Assembly: GCA_000949895.1 (NCBI GenBank)
Contig: JWIT01000019.1
Location: 17,907 to 81,906, forward strand
Source of the DNA: Agrobacterium arsenijevicii
GTDB taxonomy: Bacteria > Pseudomonadota > Alphaproteobacteria > Rhizobiales > Rhizobiaceae
DNA length: 64,000 nucleotides
Direction: 5' to 3'
Shown: positions 16,278 through 24,543 of the stretch, piece by piece
Layout of the letters: the number at the start of each line of letters is the position of its first letter
Position numbering within the stretch: position 1 is the first letter of the stretch
Notes under the pieces: generated by a model
Told to the model about the DNA's origin: nothing
What the model saw: only the letters and a program-made list of their open reading frames with translations
The model's database searches: none
Made by a program: the position numbers and the translations under genes

Positions 16278-17078
16278 ATGCCCGCTCCTGAAAACCGTTT
16301 CAAAACCGCCATTCACGCCGGCAAGCCGCAAATCGGCCTCTGGCTCGACATGGGCGAGGCCATCACGGCTGAGATCGCCGGAACGGCCGGTTTCGACTGG
16401 CTGGTCATCGACGGCGAGCATGGGCCGAACGATCTGCGCAGCATTATCGATCAGCTGCGTGCGCTCGCGACATCGCCCGCCGAGCCGGTGGTGCGTGTGC
16501 CGGTCGGCGAAAGCTGGATGATCAAGCAGCTGCTGGACGCGGGCGCCCGCACGCTTCTCATCCCCATGGTTGATTCGGCAGCGCAGGCTGAAGGTTTGGT
16601 CAGCGCCATGCATTATCCGCCGCGTGGCATTCGCGGCATGGGAGCGGCGGTTGCCCGCGCCTCCGCCTTCAATACGATAACCGACTATGCCGACAGCGCC
16701 TCCGACAGTGTGTGCCTGCTGGTGCAGGCCGAAACGCGTGCCGCGATCAACGATCTCGACAATATCCTTGCGGTGGATGGTGTGGACGGTGTCTTTATCG
16801 GCCCGGCGGATCTTGCAGCTGATATGGGCTATCTCGGCAGGCTGGATGAGCCGGAAGTGCAGGCGGTGATCGAAGCTGCGATCGTCAAGATCGTCGCGGC
16901 CGGCAAGGCCGCCGGCATTCTCACCTTCAACGAGACCTTCAATCGCCGTTATCTCGAGCTCGGCGCGTCTTTCGTGGCTGTTGGTGCCGATGTCACGGAA
17001 TTCGCCAACACCCTGCGCGCGCTTTCCAGCCGCTACAAGGGCGGGGCAGCGCCTGCGGCATCCAAGTCCGGGTACTAA
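16278..17078 (+). CDS. HpcH/HpaI-family aldolase
   Basis: A 266-residue class II (metal-dependent) pyruvate aldolase related to 4-hydroxy-2-oxoheptanedioate aldolase HpaI. The signature segments are present: WLVIDGEHGPND (active-site Asp/Glu/His), the metal-binding Glu of VQAETRAAI, and GVFIGPADLAADMG. These enzymes reversibly cleave 4-hydroxy-2-oxo acids to pyruvate and an aldehyde in aromatic or sugar-acid breakdown. Only 7 bp separate it from the FAD reductase. No other aromatic-catabolic genes lie near, so the real substrate is open. Confidence 0.88.
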   Translation: MPAPENRFKTAIHAGKPQIGLWLDMGEAITAEIAGTAGFDWLVIDGEHGPNDLRSIIDQLRALATSPAEPVVRVPVGESWMIKQLLDAGARTLLIPMVDSAAQAEGLVSAMHYPPRGIRGMGAAVARASAFNTITDYADSASDSVCLLVQAETRAAINDLDNILAVDGVDGVFIGPADLAADMGYLGRLDEPEVQAVIEAAIVKIVAAGKAAGILTFNETFNRRYLELGASFVAVGADVTEFANTLRALSSRYKGGAAPAASKSGY

Positions 17079-17267
17079 TCAGTCGTCGTTGCTGGCGTTC
17101 AGCTTTTCCGGCGGAATGCCTTCTTCGCCGGAGGCGAGATAACCGGTGTTTATAAGGGCGGCGCGGACGATGCGCTGGATGGCCTCATCCCTGTTGATAC
17201 CGTGATCTCTCGCGAAATCGGATAGTGCCTCTTCAAGATCGTCGCTGAACAACATTTCCGCCCCCAT
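17079..17267 (-). CDS. Small ribbon-helix-helix-like protein
   Basis: A 62-residue protein with a predicted strand-helix-helix core (MLFSDDLEEALSDFARDHGINRDEAIQRIVRAALINTGYL) that resembles ribbon-helix-helix DNA-binding or antitoxin folds. I take the ATG at 17267. A TTG at 17297 would run into a hairpin, and an ATG at 17255 with GGGG upstream is also possible. No toxin partner is next to it. It is convergent with the aldolase gene; the stop codons abut. The family assignment is weak. Confidence 0.5.
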   Translation of the reverse strand: MGAEMLFSDDLEEALSDFARDHGINRDEAIQRIVRAALINTGYLASGEEGIPPEKLNASNDD

Positions 17268-17292
17268 TTGCCCGTCTTTGAAATCACGAACA

Positions 17293-17330
17293 GGCAAGGC
17301 GGAACGTATCCCGCCTTGCCTTAATTTTTT
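17293..17330 (+). terminator. Strong hairpin terminator on the + strand
   Basis: A perfect 10-bp stem GGCAAGGCGG/CCGCCTTGCC (17293-17302 with 17311-17320) is followed by TTAATTTTTT. The T-run is on the + strand, so it would end transcription arriving from the aldolase operon after it has crossed the small minus-strand gene at 17079-17267. The reverse strand has only a weak T-run. Confidence 0.75.
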
Positions 17331-17347
17331 GGTTTTCCACTCCGTGA

Positions 17348-17689
17348 TCAGCGCCAGCGATAAAGGCTGCTGTTCGACGAGCTTTGCTGCGTGCCGGCGC
17401 CGACCGCATAACCGATCGCAAAACCGAGTGCGCCGACGATCGTCAGCAGCGAAGTTGCGGTGCCGGGGTTATCCTTGACCGCTTCCACGACATTCTGGCC
17501 CTGGGCGCGCACATTGCTTGCCGCCTTGCGAACGCGGCCACGTGCCTCATCCAGAAATTCCGACGCATCCTCGCTAACACCTTCCGCGCGGGCGGAAACG
17601 GATTTGGAGAGGGACGAGATTTGCGAACGCAACTCCGCAATCTGGTTTTCGATCGTATCTTCGACAACATTCAGTTTGGTCTGAGCCAT
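17348..17689 (-). CDS. DUF883/ElaB-YqjD-like membrane-anchored protein
   Basis: A 113-residue protein. It has a long amphipathic, Ala- and Glu-rich helical part (about 5-75) and one C-terminal membrane segment (SLLTIVGALGFAIGYAVGAG, about 80-99). This is the layout of the ElaB/YqjD/YgaM (DUF883) family, which in E. coli tethers ribosomes to the inner membrane in stationary phase. The role here is inferred from family only. The ATG at 17689 follows an AGGTGTTCTA sequence. Confidence 0.8.
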   Translation of the reverse strand: MAQTKLNVVEDTIENQIAELRSQISSLSKSVSARAEGVSEDASEFLDEARGRVRKAASNVRAQGQNVVEAVKDNPGTATSLLTIVGALGFAIGYAVGAGTQQSSSNSSLYRWR

Positions 17690-17851
17690 TAGAACACCTC
17701 TTTTGTTACCGAAGTCAGAACGTGCCGGCAGACAAGAAGTTCCCGAATTGCCCGCAAAGTTTCTCCCGCCGGTGTTCAGCCAACAGGTTTTTCGGCTTCT
17801 TGGCGAAAAAGCCTTGCATTCGTTTTTTTAAAGCAATAATCAGGCCGCACC

Positions 17852-17942
17852 GGAGAGGTGGCCGAGTGGTCGAAGGCGCTCCCCTGCTAAGGGAGTATAC
17901 GTCAAAAGCGTATCGTGGGTTCGAATCCCATCCTCTCCGCCA
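17852..17942 (+). tRNA. tRNA-Ser (anticodon GCT)
   Basis: Acceptor arms GGAGAGG and CCTCTCC pair perfectly, followed by the discriminator G and an encoded CCA. The anticodon stem CTCCC/GGGAG encloses CTGCTAA with anticodon GCT, reading AGC/AGU serine codons. A long variable arm (TACGTCAAAAGCGTA) is present, as expected for tRNA-Ser, and the T-loop GGTTCGAATCC is canonical. About 91 nt. No integrase or partial duplicate is visible next to it. Confidence 0.97.
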
Positions 17943-18044
17943 TTTCGGCACAAGACCGAAAATTACAAATCCCCACAGATATCAGCCTTTTCCCAACTGC
18001 AACCGAACGCGCGCTTCTTGCGTCAACGCGTGCACGGTCGCGCA

Positions 18045-18569
18045 CTATGGCACGCCAGATGGCCGCGCCCGCCATGCCTCGATTATGGAAGCAACGATCG
18101 AATCACGCGGCTCCGTGGTGTCGACGTCAATGTCGTACCGGCAATAATCATGTGTTTTCAGGTGGTATAACGCTTCCCCGATTGTCCGGTCTCCACGTTC
18201 GCGCTCGCGTCGCTCTATCTCTGCAAGAGGGGCGTGCACCCCGACCCAGAACGTGTCCAAAGGCGCCAGTAATTCCTGCAATTGCCGTGCCCAGCTTGCT
18301 TCTTCGACGATGTGCTCAACGAGCATGTCGTTTCCCGCTTCGGCAAAGGACAGGATAGAGCGGTGAAAACCGTCAAAGAACCTGGCGCGCTCATCCACAA
18401 GGCCGGTATCGCGCACCTTCTGCTTGATGGCGCGAAAGCCGCCATCTGCAAGCTGATCCGACGCGTAATAACAAAAAGGTTCGGCCAACGCCGCCCGCAG
18501 CGCCTTGGCGAGAGTGGACTTCCCGGAACTCGAAGTACCGTTCAATAAAATAATACGACCATTTCGCAT
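18045..18569 (-). CDS. Chloramphenicol phosphotransferase-like P-loop kinase
   Basis: A 174-residue protein of the CPT (chloramphenicol 3-O-phosphotransferase-like) family. Walker A GTSSSGKST is at residues 11-19. The ASDQLADGGF, FFDGFHRSI, VEHIVEE and FWVGVHAPLAEIERRERERGDR segments follow in the CPT order. Members act on small hydroxylated molecules; resistance to chloramphenicol is known only for the Streptomyces enzyme and should not be assumed here. The ATG at 18569 is well placed. It is divergent from the first porin across 680 bp. Confidence 0.82.
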   Translation of the reverse strand: MRNGRIILLNGTSSSGKSTLAKALRAALAEPFCYYASDQLADGGFRAIKQKVRDTGLVDERARFFDGFHRSILSFAEAGNDMLVEHIVEEASWARQLQELLAPLDTFWVGVHAPLAEIERRERERGDRTIGEALYHLKTHDYCRYDIDVDTTEPRDSIVASIIEAWRARPSGVP

Positions 18570-19250
18570 GTCGGTTTGCTCTTTCGGCTGCTTCGCAATT
18601 TATTGGCACCGCGATAAATCGGCTGTCGCCGATATTAAAGACTAATGTTTCAAGCGCGGCGTCACGTCGTCAAATCATGTCTCAGACGACTCGGGATTGA
18701 TGGCCGCATGTCGTTGTCGAAACCGGAGCGGCAATATCCGAAGGACACAAATCGGTCCGTCAGGTGAGGTGCCGGAGCAGGCCCGCCGAATCGTTGCGCA
18801 GGGAATCGGCGGCAAGCGGCATGGGTTTCCCCACTGTTTCTCCATGCCCACCGCGGGATCATGCCAAGGGTAGGGTCAGAACGGGGCAAAAGTTTCCACC
18901 GTCCTTGCCCGGTGGGGCAAGGGATCGCGGAAAAGGCCGGTAGTTTAGAAAGACCTTGTTAACCCCGCTAACTAACGGATTTTCAAGTAATTTCTTAACG
19001 CATTGTAAAGCCGGTAGCGGGGCGGGTGCGCACTGTGTGTTGTTTCCGCAACAAACCGAAATGAAGCATGTACGTAAATACGCTTTATCGGATGTTGGTG
19101 ATTGCATGCGGCGAAACCTTTTGTATTTTCACGACCAGAAGCGAGGCGGTGGATCGTTTGGCTTCTAAGAACACGGGAATGGGGGCAGGGAATGCTGTCC
19201 TTCGGCAAAAGTACCCAGACCCTTTTAAAAACTTTGACTGGAGGTCAATC
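18570..19250. other. Long non-coding region upstream of the first porin
   Basis: 680 bp with no convincing gene. It contains a GC hairpin CCTTGCCC/GGGCAAGG (18903-18910 with 18915-18922), then AT-rich DNA with GTTAAC-like words near 18958-18975, and finally the porin ribosome binding site GGAGGT at about 19240. Its length suggests a regulated promoter with a long untranslated leader, or an unrecognised small RNA. Nothing in the bases identifies which. Confidence 0.5.
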
Positions 19251-20267
19251 ATGAACATCAAGAGCCTTCTTATCGGCTCCGCTGCGGCTCTCGCAGCAGT
19301 ATCCGGCGCTCACGCTGCCGACGCTATCGTCGCTGCTGAGCCTGAGCCCCTGGAATACGTTCGCGTTTGCGACGCTTTCGGCACTGGCTTCTTCTACATC
19401 CCCGGCACCGAAACCTGCCTGAAGTTCGGCGGTTACGTTCGTTTCCAGACCGACTTCGGTCGCGACAAGTCCGGCACGTCTGACTGGAACTCGTTCACGC
19501 GCGCTCAGTTCGAAGTTGACACCCGCACCGACACCGAACTCGGTGCTCTGCGTGGCTTCATCGGCTTCCGTGGCAATGCTGACAACGGTTCTTCCTCGGC
19601 TTCGAGCGTTTTCGTTGACCAGGCCTTCATCGAACTCGGCGGCCTGAAGGTCGGTAAGTTCTACAGCTGGTGGGACGATGGCCTCTCTGGCGAAACGGAC
19701 GAGCTGTCCTCCAACGCGCTGTTCAACTCTGTTCGTTACACCTACGACGCTGGCTCCTTCTGGGCAGGCGTTTCGGTTGACGAACTTCAGGGCATCAACG
19801 TTCAGGGCTTCAACGAATCCGACAACAACGTTGGTGTTGCACTCGGCGTTGGCGCCAAGCTCGGCGCTGCTTCGTTCCAGCTCATCGGCGGCTACGACAC
19901 CGACCGCGAAAACGGCTCGGTTCGCCTGATCGCAACGGCTGACGTTGGTCCGGGTACGCTCGGTCTGGCTGGTGTTTGGGCTTCCGGCGCAAACGCTTAC
20001 TACAACGTCTCCGAGTGGGCAGTTGCTGCTGAATACGCAATCAAGGCAACTGACAAGCTGACCATCACCCCCGGCGTTCAGTACTACGGTAACTACGGCC
20101 TGGTTTCCTTCGACAACTTCTCGAACGACGACGGCTGGAAGGCTGGTCTGACGCTTGATTACAAGATCACGCAGGGCCTCTCCACGAAGATCGCTGTTAA
20201 CTACACCGACATCGACAACCGTGACGATCAGGTTTCTGGTTTCGTCCGTCTGCAGCGTTCGTTCTAA
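19251..20267 (+). CDS. Porin, RopA/Omp2b family (tandem copy 1)
   Basis: A 338-residue outer-membrane 16-stranded trimeric porin of the alphaproteobacterial Omp2b/RopA type. A signal peptide (MNIKSLLIGSAAALAAVSGAHA, cleavage about residue 22) is followed by the family opening EYVRVCDAFGTGFFYIPGTETC with its two conserved cysteines, then alternating beta-strands, ending in the terminal aromatic FVRLQRSF needed for outer-membrane assembly. The start is certain: GGAGGT lies just upstream and the paralogue downstream starts identically. It is followed by its own terminator. Codon use is strongly biased to favoured codons, as in a highly expressed gene. Confidence 0.95.
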   Translation: MNIKSLLIGSAAALAAVSGAHAADAIVAAEPEPLEYVRVCDAFGTGFFYIPGTETCLKFGGYVRFQTDFGRDKSGTSDWNSFTRAQFEVDTRTDTELGALRGFIGFRGNADNGSSSASSVFVDQAFIELGGLKVGKFYSWWDDGLSGETDELSSNALFNSVRYTYDAGSFWAGVSVDELQGINVQGFNESDNNVGVALGVGAKLGAASFQLIGGYDTDRENGSVRLIATADVGPGTLGLAGVWASGANAYYNVSEWAVAAEYAIKATDKLTITPGVQYYGNYGLVSFDNFSNDDGWKAGLTLDYKITQGLSTKIAVNYTDIDNRDDQVSGFVRLQRSF

Positions 20268-20300
20268 TCTAATCTGATCTGACATCTGTCAGTGATGGAA

Positions 20301-20327
20301 AGCCCGGCTCAAGAGCCGGGCTTTTTC
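20301..20327 (+). terminator. Intrinsic terminator of porin 1
   Basis: Stem AGCCCGGCTC/GAGCCGGGCT (20301-20310 with 20313-20322), two-base loop, then TTTT. The preceding stretch TCTGATCTGACA is duplicated after porin 2. Confidence 0.93.
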
Positions 20328-20892
20328 GTTTCCAACCTGTTTGTCTGGCGGGGGCAAAACACGCAGCCATGAAATTGGGTCGGTACGATTCGACGTTGGT
20401 GTTTTGAATGCACCACTCTTTCGGGGAGGGGCTAGTCGGCTGTCACGACTATTGGCGATTCGCCCATTGTCTGCGATTTGAGACGGGTCCTGCAGAGTGC
20501 GTTGAAGTGGCACGGATGAGGATCGATCTCCAATCGAGGAAATGCCCGATTCGTTGATGACGGCGCTGATTTTGGCCAATTTCCCATGGCCTGACCATGT
20601 CAGGATTTTGTCAAAGGAGCAGTTTTGTTTTTGGGTGAGTTTCGAGCTGGCCGCTAAGTCACTGAGATAAATGAATTATTAACGACTGTTAATGATTGGA
20701 GTGGCCAAGGTTAGAATTGTAGCTATTTCGCAACAACGCAAAACTAAGGACACCTTACTGTCTTCCTTTTGTCATCATTACGATTGCCTGTCGTCCCGGT
20801 TTTGGCTCTAATAAGCTCCATAAGCGGCACGCATTGAGTTGTGTTTTCCCACCCGCTGCTTAGCAAATTAAGCGTTTGACTGGAGGTCAACC
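20328..20892. other. Non-coding region between the two porins
   Basis: 565 bp with no credible gene. It becomes AT-rich after about 20590. A perfect inverted repeat ATTAAC-gact-GTTAAT lies at 20678-20693, and the GGAGGT ribosome binding site, identical to that of porin 1, is at about 20882. The second porin therefore has its own promoter rather than being read from the first. Confidence 0.6.
20678..20693. promoter_or_regulatory. Inverted repeat upstream of porin 2, candidate operator
   Basis: ATTAAC and GTTAAT are perfect complements spaced by GACT, a 16-bp dyad about 200 bp before the porin 2 start codon in AT-rich DNA. The size suits a dimeric helix-turn-helix regulator. The regulator is unknown. 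Confidence 0.35.
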
Positions 20893-21915
20893 ATGAACAT
20901 CAAGAGCCTTTTGATCGGCTCCGCTGCCGCTCTCGCAGCAGTATCCGGCGCTCACGCTGCCGACGCTATCGTCGCTGCTGAGCCTGAGCCCCTTGAATAC
21001 GTTCGCGTTTGCGACGCTTTCGGCACGGGCTTCTTCTACATTCCCGGTACCGAAACCTGCCTGAAGTTCGGCGGTTACATCCGTTTCCAGACCAATTTTG
21101 GCCGCGATCAGTCCGGCACGTCTGACTGGAACAGCTTTACGCGCGCCCAGTTCGAAGTTGACACCCGCACCGACACCGAACTCGGTGCTCTGCGTGGCTT
21201 CATCGGCTTCCGTGGCAACGCTGATGACGGCACTGCTTCGGGCTCCAGCGTTTTCGTTGACCAGGCCTTCATCGAACTCGGCGGCCTGAAGGTCGGTAAG
21301 TTCTACAGCTGGTGGGATGACGATCTGAACGGCGAAACGGACATCCTGTCCACCAACACGCTGTTCAACTCGATCAAGTACACCTACGATACAGGTTCTT
21401 TCCAGGCTGCTCTTTCGGTTGATGAACTGCAGGGCGCATTCGGTCAGTTCAAGTATGATACGGACAACAACGTTGGTATCGGTGGTATGATCGGCGGCAA
21501 GTTCGGCGCCGTTACGGCCAACCTGATCGCCAGCTACGACTTCGATGCAGAAAATGTTGCGATCCGCAGCATCCTGTTCGCTGACATTGGTCCGGGCACC
21601 TTCGGCCTTGCCGGTGTATGGGCTTCGGGCGACAACGCTTACTACGCAAAGTCTGAATGGGCTGTTGCCGTTGAGTACGCGATCAAGGCTACGGATCGTC
21701 TGACGCTTACCCCCGGCTTCGAATACCTCAGCAAGCTTGACGTCAACCCTGTTGACGGCGACTTCGTTGGCGACCGTGACGCCTGGACTGCTGGTCTGAC
21801 GGTTGACTACAAGATCACCGAAGGTCTGGCCACCAAGATCACCGCCAACTACTACGACGAAGATGGTCGTGACGATGAAGTCACTGGTTTCGTTCGCCTT
21901 CAGCGCACGTTCTAA
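20893..21915 (+). CDS. Porin, RopA/Omp2b family (tandem copy 2)
   Basis: A 340-residue paralogue of the porin 1 kb upstream. The signal peptide and the first about 62 residues are essentially identical, as are the blocks DTRTDTELGALRGFIGFRGNAD and KVGKFYSWWDD. The middle and C-terminal strands (about 145-330) differ clearly, including the exposed loops (for example DGDFVGDRD in place of FSNDDG). The ending FVRLQRTF carries the terminal Phe for outer-membrane insertion. Its GGAGGT leader and terminator region match those of copy 1. The two pores may differ in loop-determined selectivity or surface antigenicity. Confidence 0.95.
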   Translation: MNIKSLLIGSAAALAAVSGAHAADAIVAAEPEPLEYVRVCDAFGTGFFYIPGTETCLKFGGYIRFQTNFGRDQSGTSDWNSFTRAQFEVDTRTDTELGALRGFIGFRGNADDGTASGSSVFVDQAFIELGGLKVGKFYSWWDDDLNGETDILSTNTLFNSIKYTYDTGSFQAALSVDELQGAFGQFKYDTDNNVGIGGMIGGKFGAVTANLIASYDFDAENVAIRSILFADIGPGTFGLAGVWASGDNAYYAKSEWAVAVEYAIKATDRLTLTPGFEYLSKLDVNPVDGDFVGDRDAWTAGLTVDYKITEGLATKITANYYDEDGRDDEVTGFVRLQRTF

Positions 21916-21941
21916 TCTGATCTGACATTGTCAGTGATGGA

Positions 21942-21968
21942 AACCCCGGCAGAAATGCCGGGGTTTTT
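21942..21968 (+). terminator. Intrinsic terminator of porin 2
   Basis: AACCCCGGC (21942-21950) pairs with GCCGGGGTT (21957-21965), followed by TTT. It shares the upstream words TCTGATCTGACA and GTCAGTGATGGAAA with the terminator region of porin 1, so the duplication included the 3' flank. Confidence 0.9.
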
Positions 21969-22082
21969 CGTTTTGATACGTCAAAACGAAACGCCTTTGT
22001 CGCGGAAAGCCGGAAACAAAAAAAGCACCGGGCCTGCCGGTGCTTCGATGTTCAGGCAGCGATCAGCCGATGATCTCGACTT

Positions 22083-24167
22083 TTACCCCGCGCGCCCATG
22101 GCGCAGATCGTCGACGATATCGGCCTGTTGCCCCAGCCGCGTCTTGTAGACCTGATAATTCTCCATCACCCGCTGCACGTAATTGCGGGTTTCGGGGAAG
22201 GGGATGCGCTCGATCCAGTCCACCACCTCGTCGATCGGCTTGCCGCGCGGGTCGCCATAACGGGCGATCCATTCCGGAACGCGTTTCGGTCCGGCATTAT
22301 AAGCGATGAAGGTGAGGATGTAGGAGCCGCCGAAACTGTCGATCTGTTCGCCGAGATAATGGGCGCCGAGCGTGGCGTTATATCCCGCGTCACTGGTCAG
22401 CATCGCCTGTGTGTAAGGCAGGCCGTGGCGTCCGGCCACGCCCTTGGCGGTTCCCGGCAGCAATTGCAGCAGCCCGCGGGCATTGGCGGCGGAGACGGCA
22501 GCCGGGTTGAAGGCGCTTTCCTGCCGGGCAATGGCGTAAGCGAGCGCCTTGCCGGAACCGGCAATATTGGCGCTGGCGGGAATGACGCCGAGCGGATAGG
22601 CGAGTGCCGCCGCATCGACACCACGGCTGAACGCCGTCTTGCCGATTTGCAGCGAAACCTGATGGTTGCCGTTGCTCTCCGCCCGCGCCGCAAGGATCGC
22701 AAGTTCGCCCGGACTGTCGAGCTGGTCCGCCAGCGACCGGTAAAGGCTGTCGGCCCGCCAGCCATATCCTGCAGCTTCAAGCCGGTCGATGGCGCGTACT
22801 GCCTCGCGGCCGGTGAAGCGTTCACGGTCGGCACCGCTCGGGCTGGGGTAGGTGACGTTCAGCGTCTTTGCGCCAATCCGTGCGGCGGCAAGCTGGCCGT
22901 AAAAGGTGCCGGGATGGCCGGCGGCCTTGGTGAAGAAATCGCGGGCGTTGCCCGGTCCACCCGCTTCCGCCGCCCGTCCGAGCCAATAATAGGCCCGCGA
23001 GGCAGAAAGTGGCCGGTTCGAGGTCTGCAAAAGCGTATTGAAATGGCGCGAAGCCGTCGCGGGATCGCGCAACGCCCTCAGTGCGTACCAGCCGGCATGG
23101 AACTCCGCATCGGCGATATCGACGGCGGAGGTGGCCGAATGATTGGCGACGATGCGATAGGCCTCTGAAAAATCACCGAGATCGCCAAGACCGCGCGCAA
23201 CGATGCGCCGCTCGTTCCACCATTCGCCGGGGTTGACGAGCTTGGCCGCATCCTTCGGTGCCTGCTTCAAAAGTGCTGCGGCTTCGGGATATTTCTGCTG
23301 ATTGCGGAGGTTTTCAATGCGCGCAAAGAGAAAAGCCGGGTCGTCGCGCCAGTTGGCGTCAACCTTGCCCAAAAGGGCCACGGCATTGCCGGAGCGCTGC
23401 AGCACGGCGGCCCAGGCATTGTAGAGTGACTGCGCCTTGCCGAGATCACCGAAACGCTTCGCCTGGCCGATGCGGCTGCGATACATCAGGTAATCCATGC
23501 GCGCCTTGTGGTCGGCGGGCGTCAGATAGGTGGGGAACTGGGCAAGAACACGGTCTTCCATGTCCTTGTCCATGCCTTCGCTCACCCAGAGCTGGCGGAT
23601 GAGGCGCTGCGCTTCCTCGGCCTTGCCGGAAGAGGTGAGGGCCTTGGCCAGAACCACGGTGCCCTCGGCGGTTTCCGGCCGGCCGCTGCCAAACGCGGCA
23701 AGCACCTGCGATGCTGGCGGATCTTCACGGTAAAGTGCTTTTTCGGAATTGGCGCGCAGCGTCGCCGCACCCGGCCAGCCGGTAAGCTCGCGCTGGGCTG
23801 CCGCGATCTCGGCGGAAGGCACGTCCTTCTGGCCGGAAACGGCAATTGCCCAGGATAGAATATGTCGGTCGAGGTTTCCCTGTGGCATGGTGTTGCGCAG
23901 GGCGATGGCGCGTGCCGCATCGCGGCTGGAAAGCGCGTCCAGTCCGGCCTTAAGCTGGCTGGTGTCGTCAGGTCGGTTGAGGCGCGGTATGGCGCCGGTA
24001 ATTTCGGGCGAAGCGGGCATGAACGCAGGAACGGCAGGCGCATCCGGCTTCACATAGGGAAGCGGCACGGCACTTTCCCGCACGGGCTGTGCCAATGCGC
24101 CCCAAACGCTGGCGGTAAGACCCGCCGCTATCAAACCCAGAACTGTGTTCTTCATACCGCTCTTCAT
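22083..24167 (-). CDS. Soluble lytic murein transglycosylase (Slt70 family)
   Basis: About 694 residues. A signal peptide (about 1-30, ending SVWGALAQP) precedes a long alpha-superhelical U/L-domain (about 80-530) and a C-terminal SLT catalytic domain. In that domain ARQESAFNPAAVSAANARGLLQLLPGTA holds the catalytic Glu and the GLLQLLPGTA signature, followed by the AYNAGP motif. It cleaves periplasmic peptidoglycan glycan strands to 1,6-anhydro-muropeptides for wall turnover. The start is uncertain: ATGs at 24167 and 24155 both give a good signal peptide, and one at 24209 adds a basic leader. It is divergent from dapA. Confidence 0.92.
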   Translation of the reverse strand: MKSGMKNTVLGLIAAGLTASVWGALAQPVRESAVPLPYVKPDAPAVPAFMPASPEITGAIPRLNRPDDTSQLKAGLDALSSRDAARAIALRNTMPQGNLDRHILSWAIAVSGQKDVPSAEIAAAQRELTGWPGAATLRANSEKALYREDPPASQVLAAFGSGRPETAEGTVVLAKALTSSGKAEEAQRLIRQLWVSEGMDKDMEDRVLAQFPTYLTPADHKARMDYLMYRSRIGQAKRFGDLGKAQSLYNAWAAVLQRSGNAVALLGKVDANWRDDPAFLFARIENLRNQQKYPEAAALLKQAPKDAAKLVNPGEWWNERRIVARGLGDLGDFSEAYRIVANHSATSAVDIADAEFHAGWYALRALRDPATASRHFNTLLQTSNRPLSASRAYYWLGRAAEAGGPGNARDFFTKAAGHPGTFYGQLAAARIGAKTLNVTYPSPSGADRERFTGREAVRAIDRLEAAGYGWRADSLYRSLADQLDSPGELAILAARAESNGNHQVSLQIGKTAFSRGVDAAALAYPLGVIPASANIAGSGKALAYAIARQESAFNPAAVSAANARGLLQLLPGTAKGVAGRHGLPYTQAMLTSDAGYNATLGAHYLGEQIDSFGGSYILTFIAYNAGPKRVPEWIARYGDPRGKPIDEVVDWIERIPFPETRNYVQRVMENYQVYKTRLGQQADIVDDLRHGRAG

Positions 24168-24543
24168 GACCAGACGGAAACAATCGACCTTCTTGTATTG
24201 TCGTTTCATTGCAGCGGGATTGCGAACTGCGCCTATGCGTTGCGCCCCGTGGGTTTCGCCTGAGATCCCGCTCTGGAATCTACGGAGTTTGTGCTTAACG
24301 AAACCTTACTTTCCGCGGCGCGACCCTATCAACTTTTATTCACCGGCCTGCGAGCGGCGTAAAATTCCACCGCCTGGTTTTTGGCCCGCCGCGTGAGGTT
24401 CCCCGACTGTCACACTTCCGACAATTTCGGACAAAATAGGCTGCCTTTGCGCTTGTCGGCGCCAAGGGCTGGCACTAATGTGTGCCGGTTTTAACCATCG
24501 AATGCGGCCGAAGCATGAACCGGCTCGGCGCCAGGAGCTTTGT
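24168..24543. other. Divergent promoter region of slt and dapA
   Basis: 376 bp without a gene. The DNA is relatively AT-rich near 24290-24350. No riboswitch-like structure was recognised; in particular I see nothing resembling a lysine aptamer in front of dapA. Confidence 0.4.

Noticed and set aside
17079..17297. Antitoxin of a toxin-antitoxin pair
   Set aside because: The fold is suggestive, but no toxin-sized partner lies on the same strand next to it.
17852..18044. tRNA-Ser as an integration site
   Set aside because: No integrase, no partial tRNA 3' duplicate and no compositional change follow it.
19245..20285. 346-codon minus-strand frame across porin 1
   Set aside because: Mirror of a strongly codon-biased porin gene; its translation is Val/Asn-rich and has no signal.
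24168..24543. Lysine riboswitch in front of dapA
   Set aside because: No five-helix aptamer-like pattern or conserved lysine-box words could be found.
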